DNA of 64,000 bases from Methanocella_A sp964548585. GTDB lineage: Archaea > Halobacteriota > Methanocellia > Methanocellales > Methanocellaceae. The notes under the pieces were generated by a model. The model worked only from the letters and a program-made list of their open reading frames with translations. It did no database searches and was not told where the DNA came from. The stretch lies in NCBI GenBank assembly GCA_964548585.1, contig CAZJRS010000002.1, positions 12,865 to 76,864 on the forward strand, in the 5' to 3' direction. This document shows positions 60,094-64,000 of this stretch, piece after piece. A program made the translations under genes and the position numbers. Within the stretch, counting starts at the first letter, position 1; every line of letters starts with the position of its first letter.

Positions 60094-60786
60094 ATGCATA
60101 TAATGGAAGGGTTCCTACCACTGATATGGTGTGTGTTCTGGTATCTGGCTTCTCTGCCATTTGTGGCTCTTGGTGTCGTCCAGATCAAAAAACTCTTTGA
60201 AAAGCATCCCGAGCAAAAGATGATCCTCGCTGTAAGCGGCGCGTTTATTTTCGTGCTGTCGTCGCTGAAGCTGCCATCCGTGACCGGCTCCTCGTCGCAC
60301 CCGACGGGCACTGGCCTCTCATCGACCCTGTTTGGCCCGGCTATCACCGCAGTCATGGCCGCAATCGTACTCATATTCCAGGCTGTTCTGCTGGCGCACG
60401 GCGGCCTTACTACCCTCGGCGCCAACATCTTCTCGATGGGCATCGCCGGCCCGCTGGTCGGCTGGGCAGCCTTCAGGGGTATGAGGTCGGTTAAGGCTGG
60501 AATGATCCCGAGCATCTTCGTGGCCGCAGTGCTGGCTGACTGGGTGACATACGTGGTCACATCTATACAGCTTGCGCTGGCCTATCCGGGAGCCGATATC
60601 CTGGCCTCCTTCGCGGCGTTCGCGACGGTCTTCGCCATCACCCAGATACCGCTGGCCATCGGTGAAGGTATTCTCATCGCAATATTCTTCGACTTCCTGC
60701 TGTCCAATCGCCCGAAGCTGATCGCCTCTCTGCTAAAGGAGAAGCTGGGTAAAAACACATCCGAGACCCCGGGGGTGTCGCAGTGA
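60094..60786 (+). CDS. cbiM: cobalt ECF transporter S component CbiM
   Basis: 230 residues with seven membrane segments and the essential N-terminal MHIMEGFLPLIW, whose His-2 region inserts to bind Co(II). Further GPAITAVMAAIVLIFQAVLLAHGG and FATVFAITQIPLAIGEG. Imports cobalt for the divergent cbi genes. Stop overlaps the GTG start of cbiN. Confidence 0.95.
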   Translation: MHIMEGFLPLIWCVFWYLASLPFVALGVVQIKKLFEKHPEQKMILAVSGAFIFVLSSLKLPSVTGSSSHPTGTGLSSTLFGPAITAVMAAIVLIFQAVLLAHGGLTTLGANIFSMGIAGPLVGWAAFRGMRSVKAGMIPSIFVAAVLADWVTYVVTSIQLALAYPGADILASFAAFATVFAITQIPLAIGEGILIAIFFDFLLSNRPKLIASLLKEKLGKNTSETPGVSQ

Positions 60787-61076
60787 GCGGAACTGCAAAT
60801 AAAAACAAGATCTGGCTGTACCTGCTGGGCGTTCTTGCCCTGGTAGTGCTCTTCACAGTCCCGTTCGTCCTCAGCCCCGGCGCGGAGTTCGCAGGGGCAG
60901 ACGATGGTGCAGGCGCAGTCATCGAGACGCAATCCCCTGGCTACCAGCCCTGGTTCACCCCGTTCTGGGAGCCTCCGGCGGAAACTGCCTCCATGCTGTT
61001 CGCCCTCCAGGCAGCTATCGGTGCAATCATCATCGGGTATTTCATCGGGTACCTGAAAGGCACCTCTTCGAAATAA
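60783..61076 (+). CDS. cbiN: cobalt transport protein CbiN
   Basis: 97 residues, two membrane helices around an external loop with FAGADDGAGAVIE and YQPWFTPFWEPPAETASMLF. Small essential partner of CbiM. Starts with GTG in a GTGA overlap. Confidence 0.94.
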   Translation: MSGTANKNKIWLYLLGVLALVVLFTVPFVLSPGAEFAGADDGAGAVIETQSPGYQPWFTPFWEPPAETASMLFALQAAIGAIIIGYFIGYLKGTSSK

Positions 61077-61089
61077 CCTGACGATTACC

Positions 61090-61863
61090 ATGGGACACGC
61101 GACAGGGATCGACTCACTGGCTTACCAAAGCCGGGCACTGCAATGGCCACCGATAGGCAAGCTGCTTCTTTGCACTTGCCTGCTCATCGGATCGTTATCC
61201 TCCTCAAGCCTGTACGGGCCGCTGATAGTACTCGGAGCCGGTCTCCTGCTCTTTTTCTATTCGGTTAACTGCAGAGTGCCTGCTTTTATCCTCTTCCTGA
61301 TCATCACAGCCATGGGCTTCAACGTGATCGGCGTGGCCGTCATCGCGCTGACTCAGGGCGGCTCTCCGGTATACGCCTATTCCATAGCCTGGCTTTCTGT
61401 CGGCGTAACCCGGGAAGGTATCAGCCTGGCAACGCTGGTCTTTCTGCGATCGCTGGCAGGGCTGTTCGTAGTACTGTTCTTCGCATCCTCGACACCTGTG
61501 CCACACATCTTCCGTTCTCTCGTGAGGATCGGCGTTCCTGATTACATCGCGGAAACAGCCATGCTGCTCTACCGTTACTCGTTCATGATACTGGAGGAAG
61601 CTGAGCAAATGCTGAGAGCGGCCGACTGCCGCCTCGGCTTTTCGGGGCGGAGGACCTCGATGCGGACGACCGGAATCGTCGCAGCCAACCTGTTCATACG
61701 GTCGCTCGACTGCGCGGAGAGATCGCAGAACGCCTTGCTGAGCAGGAATTTCACCGGCTCATTCCCGGTGTTCAGGGAGCCCCGGCCCATGAGCGCTACG
61801 TGGGTTGTTTTATCCCTGATCACTCTTGTCTCGCTTATTCTGACGGGCAATCTACTGAGGTAG
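61090..61863 (+). CDS. cbiQ: cobalt ECF transporter T component CbiQ
   Basis: 257 residues, about five membrane helices; coupling motifs AADCRLGFSGRR-like region (MLRAADCRLGF) interacting with the ATPase. Links CbiM to CbiO. 13 bases after cbiN and 4 before cbiO. Confidence 0.92.
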   Translation: MGHATGIDSLAYQSRALQWPPIGKLLLCTCLLIGSLSSSSLYGPLIVLGAGLLLFFYSVNCRVPAFILFLIITAMGFNVIGVAVIALTQGGSPVYAYSIAWLSVGVTREGISLATLVFLRSLAGLFVVLFFASSTPVPHIFRSLVRIGVPDYIAETAMLLYRYSFMILEEAEQMLRAADCRLGFSGRRTSMRTTGIVAANLFIRSLDCAERSQNALLSRNFTGSFPVFREPRPMSATWVVLSLITLVSLILTGNLLR

Positions 61864-61867
61864 CCAT

Positions 61868-63112
61868 ATGTCACGCATACTTGAAACACGAAACGTCTTC
61901 TACAGGTACGAAACCGGCGATTACGTTCTCAAAGACGTATCAGCCTTCGTATCCGAAGGTAAAAAGACCGTCATCCTGGGCCCCAACGGCTCAGGGAAGA
62001 GCACTCTCCTCCTCCACTTGAACGGAGTGCTGAAGCCAGAACGGGGTAGTGTGTACTTCAAGAGCGAGGTTTTGAAGTATGACCGTGCCAGCCTTGCCGC
62101 GCTGCGCCAAAACATAGCCCTCGTCTTCCAGAACCCTGACGACCAGATCTTTTCCGCCACCGTGGAAGAGGACGTCGCCTTTGGGCCGCTGAACCTGCGC
62201 CTGTCCAAAGACGAGGTGGAAAAGAGAGTCGCCGAAGCCCTGGATATAGTCGACATGGGGAAGTTCCGGGCCAGACCGACCCAGCAGCTGTCATTCGGCC
62301 AGAGAAAGCGGGTGGCCCTTGCCGGGGCGCTGGCCATGAACCCGGAAGTCCTGATCATGGATGAGCCCACCGCAGGCCTTGATGTTCAGATGGTGCACGA
62401 GATGATGGAGCTCTCGGAAGAGCTGAACCACAAGGGCAAAACCGTCGTCATCTGCACCCACGACGTAGAAACCGCGTACGAGTGGGCGGACGAGGTCCTG
62501 CTCCTGTACGATGGCGGCGTCCTCTACAACGGCAGCCTCGACGGGCTGTTTGAGCACGAGGAGCTGCTGCACCGGTCAAGGCTCACCTACCCGATCATGC
62601 ATAAGCTGAACCGGCAGAGGTCGCTGCGCACGGGCGAGCCCGAATGCCCACGCCCACATTCGATGGCCGAGTGCTGCCAGACATTTTTCAAACCTCCGGC
62701 CCTCCGGCCGCCAGGAAAGCTGTATGTAGCCTGCATCGATGAGCCCGGGTTCGATCCGGCCGTGCAGCAGTACTTCGAAAGGCACAACACCGGCGCCTTT
62801 GGCATCGGCGCCAAAAAGGCAGCCCGGGAGGCAGGCATGGTCATGCACTACTTCCACGCCATTAACCAGGGGCTCTTGACAGCCAGCCTGGGCGAAGACT
62901 ACCTGCTGGTCACCGAATCAGCGCTGATCGCCCTCGTCAGGGGCAGGCTCGAGCGGTTTAACCGGCAGGGAACTGGCCAGATACAGATGACCGAGGCGAG
63001 GTTGACTGGAACCGGAAGTTATCCACGGGTTTGTTCTCCTTCGGGTATCGCCTCGCCATCAGACTATCTCGATGATCAAGATCACTGTACTCAACCAGTG
63101 AGCAGAAGATGA
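61868..63112 (+). CDS. cbiO: cobalt ECF transporter ATPase CbiO with C-terminal extension
   Basis: 414 residues, about 140 longer than usual. ABC part (1-245): GPNGSGKSTLLLHL, QNPDDQIFSATVEEDVAFG, LSFGQRKRVA, LIMDEPTAGLD. The extension has a Pro-rich link and a domain with ACIDEPGFDPAVQQYFERH, GAFGIGAKKAAREAGMVMHY and LLVTESALIALVRGRLERF, which I cannot name; the last 30 residues look unstructured. The extra domain may sense a ligand. Confidence 0.9.
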   Translation: MSRILETRNVFYRYETGDYVLKDVSAFVSEGKKTVILGPNGSGKSTLLLHLNGVLKPERGSVYFKSEVLKYDRASLAALRQNIALVFQNPDDQIFSATVEEDVAFGPLNLRLSKDEVEKRVAEALDIVDMGKFRARPTQQLSFGQRKRVALAGALAMNPEVLIMDEPTAGLDVQMVHEMMELSEELNHKGKTVVICTHDVETAYEWADEVLLLYDGGVLYNGSLDGLFEHEELLHRSRLTYPIMHKLNRQRSLRTGEPECPRPHSMAECCQTFFKPPALRPPGKLYVACIDEPGFDPAVQQYFERHNTGAFGIGAKKAAREAGMVMHYFHAINQGLLTASLGEDYLLVTESALIALVRGRLERFNRQGTGQIQMTEARLTGTGSYPRVCSPSGIASPSDYLDDQDHCTQPVSRR

Positions 63113-63116
63113 TACT

Positions 63117-63344
63117 ATGACAACAGGTACTTTAGGAATCTTAATCGTAGGACACGGCAGCAAGATGCCCTATAACCGCCAGCTTATCGAACATATGTCG
63201 GAGAGAATCTCAAACCAGTTCCCGGGCGCAGTCGTCAGGGCAGGCTTCATGAACGTGAACAAGCCCACAATCGTCGAAGCCCTGGCCGAGGTTCAGCGAC
63301 TGCCGGCAGCGTATTCGATGAACTCCCGGACACCTTTGCCGTAG
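63117..63344 (+). pseudogene. cbiX: truncated sirohydrochlorin cobaltochelatase (CbiX-small)
   Basis: The start LGILIVGHGSKMPYNRQLIEHMS and FPGAVVRAGFMNVNKPTIVEAL are clear CbiX-small/CfbA sequence with the first metal His. It stops matching after about 60 residues, where normal proteins (about 120-130) go on to a second His motif. The last ~15 codons read through the end of the convergent phosphatase gene. The lost half suggests an inactive remnant after rearrangement; a full copy must exist elsewhere if cobalt and F430 synthesis work. Confidence 0.75.
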
Positions 63345-63961
63345 CTCTCCTTGCACACGTAGTCGGCTGCCGCTTTCATGGCCGGTATGGCATTTGATAC
63401 TGCGCCCAGCAGGCTACAGGCTTCCTTTGGGTAGATGTCGTTCTCCGCGTCGCCGATGGCCGCGATCTCGCCAGCCGAAACGCCATGCATTCCGGCAAGC
63501 CATGCTGCCCCCGATGCCTTTGAGACGTTTGACGGCAATACCAGGAGTGTGTTTACATTCCTGATGACGTGGAATGTCCCCTCAAAACCCAGGAGCGCAT
63601 CTCTAAGTTCACCTTCGTTGCCCCGGTCGACGGCGAATAAGACCTCCCCGATGCCATAGGGTACTCCCTGCCTGTCGAGGCTTTCAAATATCGGCCGCCT
63701 GTCCGGGCAGCTACCTAATGTGTACCTGCGACCGTTGAGATGCCCGATGCACCCGTTCTCCACGACGAAAGAGTCGATCAGCCCATCCAGCTTTTCACAA
63801 TACTCTTCCATAAAATCGTAGCTCCGGCCCGAAACAATGGAGAAGACTACGCCTTTCTTTTTAGCCGCGCGGATCGCATCCTCCAGACCTTCGTCTATCG
63901 CAAGCGTCCTATCCGTGAACGTCTTATCAAAATCGCTTATGATAAGCCTGATGCCTGTCAT
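63293..63961 (-). CDS. pgp: phosphoglycolate phosphatase (archaeal HAD type)
   Basis: 222 residues, normal length. HAD motif I ISDFDKTFTD (nucleophile and acid Asp), SGRSYDF, Lys in SNVSKASGAAW and AIGDAENDIYP (motif IV). Hydrolyses 2-phosphoglycolate or related sugar phosphates. Its 3' end overlaps the broken cbiX by about 50 bases on the other strand, so its arrival or a deletion probably cut cbiX. Confidence 0.9.
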   Translation of the reverse strand: MTGIRLIISDFDKTFTDRTLAIDEGLEDAIRAAKKKGVVFSIVSGRSYDFMEEYCEKLDGLIDSFVVENGCIGHLNGRRYTLGSCPDRRPIFESLDRQGVPYGIGEVLFAVDRGNEGELRDALLGFEGTFHVIRNVNTLLVLPSNVSKASGAAWLAGMHGVSAGEIAAIGDAENDIYPKEACSLLGAVSNAIPAMKAAADYVCKESYGKGVREFIEYAAGSR

Positions 63962-64000
63962 CGGATCTGTTTATGGAGGGCTGAACTGATAATCATTATC

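Noticed and set aside
1..64000. Transposase, integrase or prophage genes that could explain the rearrangements
   Set aside because: None is recognisable in any frame; duplications here must have arisen by recombination or by elements encoded elsewhere.

Overview
The window is from an archaeal chromosome, most likely a methanogenic euryarchaeon of the Methanocellales (Rice Cluster I) type. The support is an archaeal ribosomal/translation block (S19e, PDCD5-like, L39e, L31e, aIF6, LX, prefoldin alpha, FtsY), archaeal TATA-type promoters, HMG-CoA reductase, the NAC protein, a NOG1-like GTPase, an FmdE-domain protein, and the complete-looking anaerobic cobalt route to cobalamin with a CbiMNQO cobalt importer. 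The genus is an inference from gene content and style; no 16S gene is present.

0-9.4 kb is an accessory, rearranged region. A DtxR/MntR-type metal repressor with two palindromic operators lies divergent to an ATC-hydrolase-like gene. It is followed by a repeated element holding two conserved hairpins and a 42-residue Cys-rich protein. Next is a very large secreted protein (signal peptide, calcium-binding TSP3-type repeats, von Willebrand A domain, second TSP3 block, hydrophobic pre-toxin segment, AT-richer C-terminal toxin-like tail), whose end overlaps a probable immunity gene. Downstream lie a broken fragment of the pre-toxin segment fused to a broken copy of the repressor, a second copy of the Cys-rich gene and hairpin element, a PAS histidine kinase, and a third copy of the element. 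This looks like an archaeal polymorphic toxin locus reshaped by tandem duplication and deletion, together with an undescribed structured repeat.

9.4-13.7 kb is the conserved translation/secretion operon. 13.7-18.8 kb holds an FkbM methyltransferase flanked by ftsY 3'-end copies, a kinase-like protein, a universal stress protein with a cation-efflux transporter, and a His-rich metal-binding protein. 19-31 kb holds a sugar isomerase-like protein, a GH15 glucoamylase, a beta-propeller surface protein, a segment bounded by inverted ~130-bp hairpin repeats (AN1 zinc finger/transglutaminase-like and double cupin/zinc ribbon proteins), pyrBI, hmgA and a CHAD protein. 31-48 kb holds an HXXEE membrane protein, tRNA m1A methyltransferase, NAC, zinc-ribbon proteins, a presenilin-type protease, a papain-like surface protease with a partner exported protein, NOG1, signal peptidase I, an iron-sulfur flavoprotein, a PIG-L deacetylase, tRNA-Arg(GCG) and an Lrp-type regulator.

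48-64 kb is metal and corrinoid metabolism: an FmdE-domain protein with a ZnuABC-type metal importer, a CooC-like ATPase, a ferritin-like protein, the operon cbiT-L-F-G-H-C-D-E-A, then divergent cbiMNQO and a truncated cbiX running into a convergent phosphoglycolate phosphatase. A repeated A/T-rich motif sits in the shared cbiT/cbiM control region. The metal genes (repressor, CDF exporter, His-rich protein, importer, CooC, CbiMNQO) suggest an organism with heavy investment in iron, nickel, zinc and cobalt handling, as expected of a methanogen.
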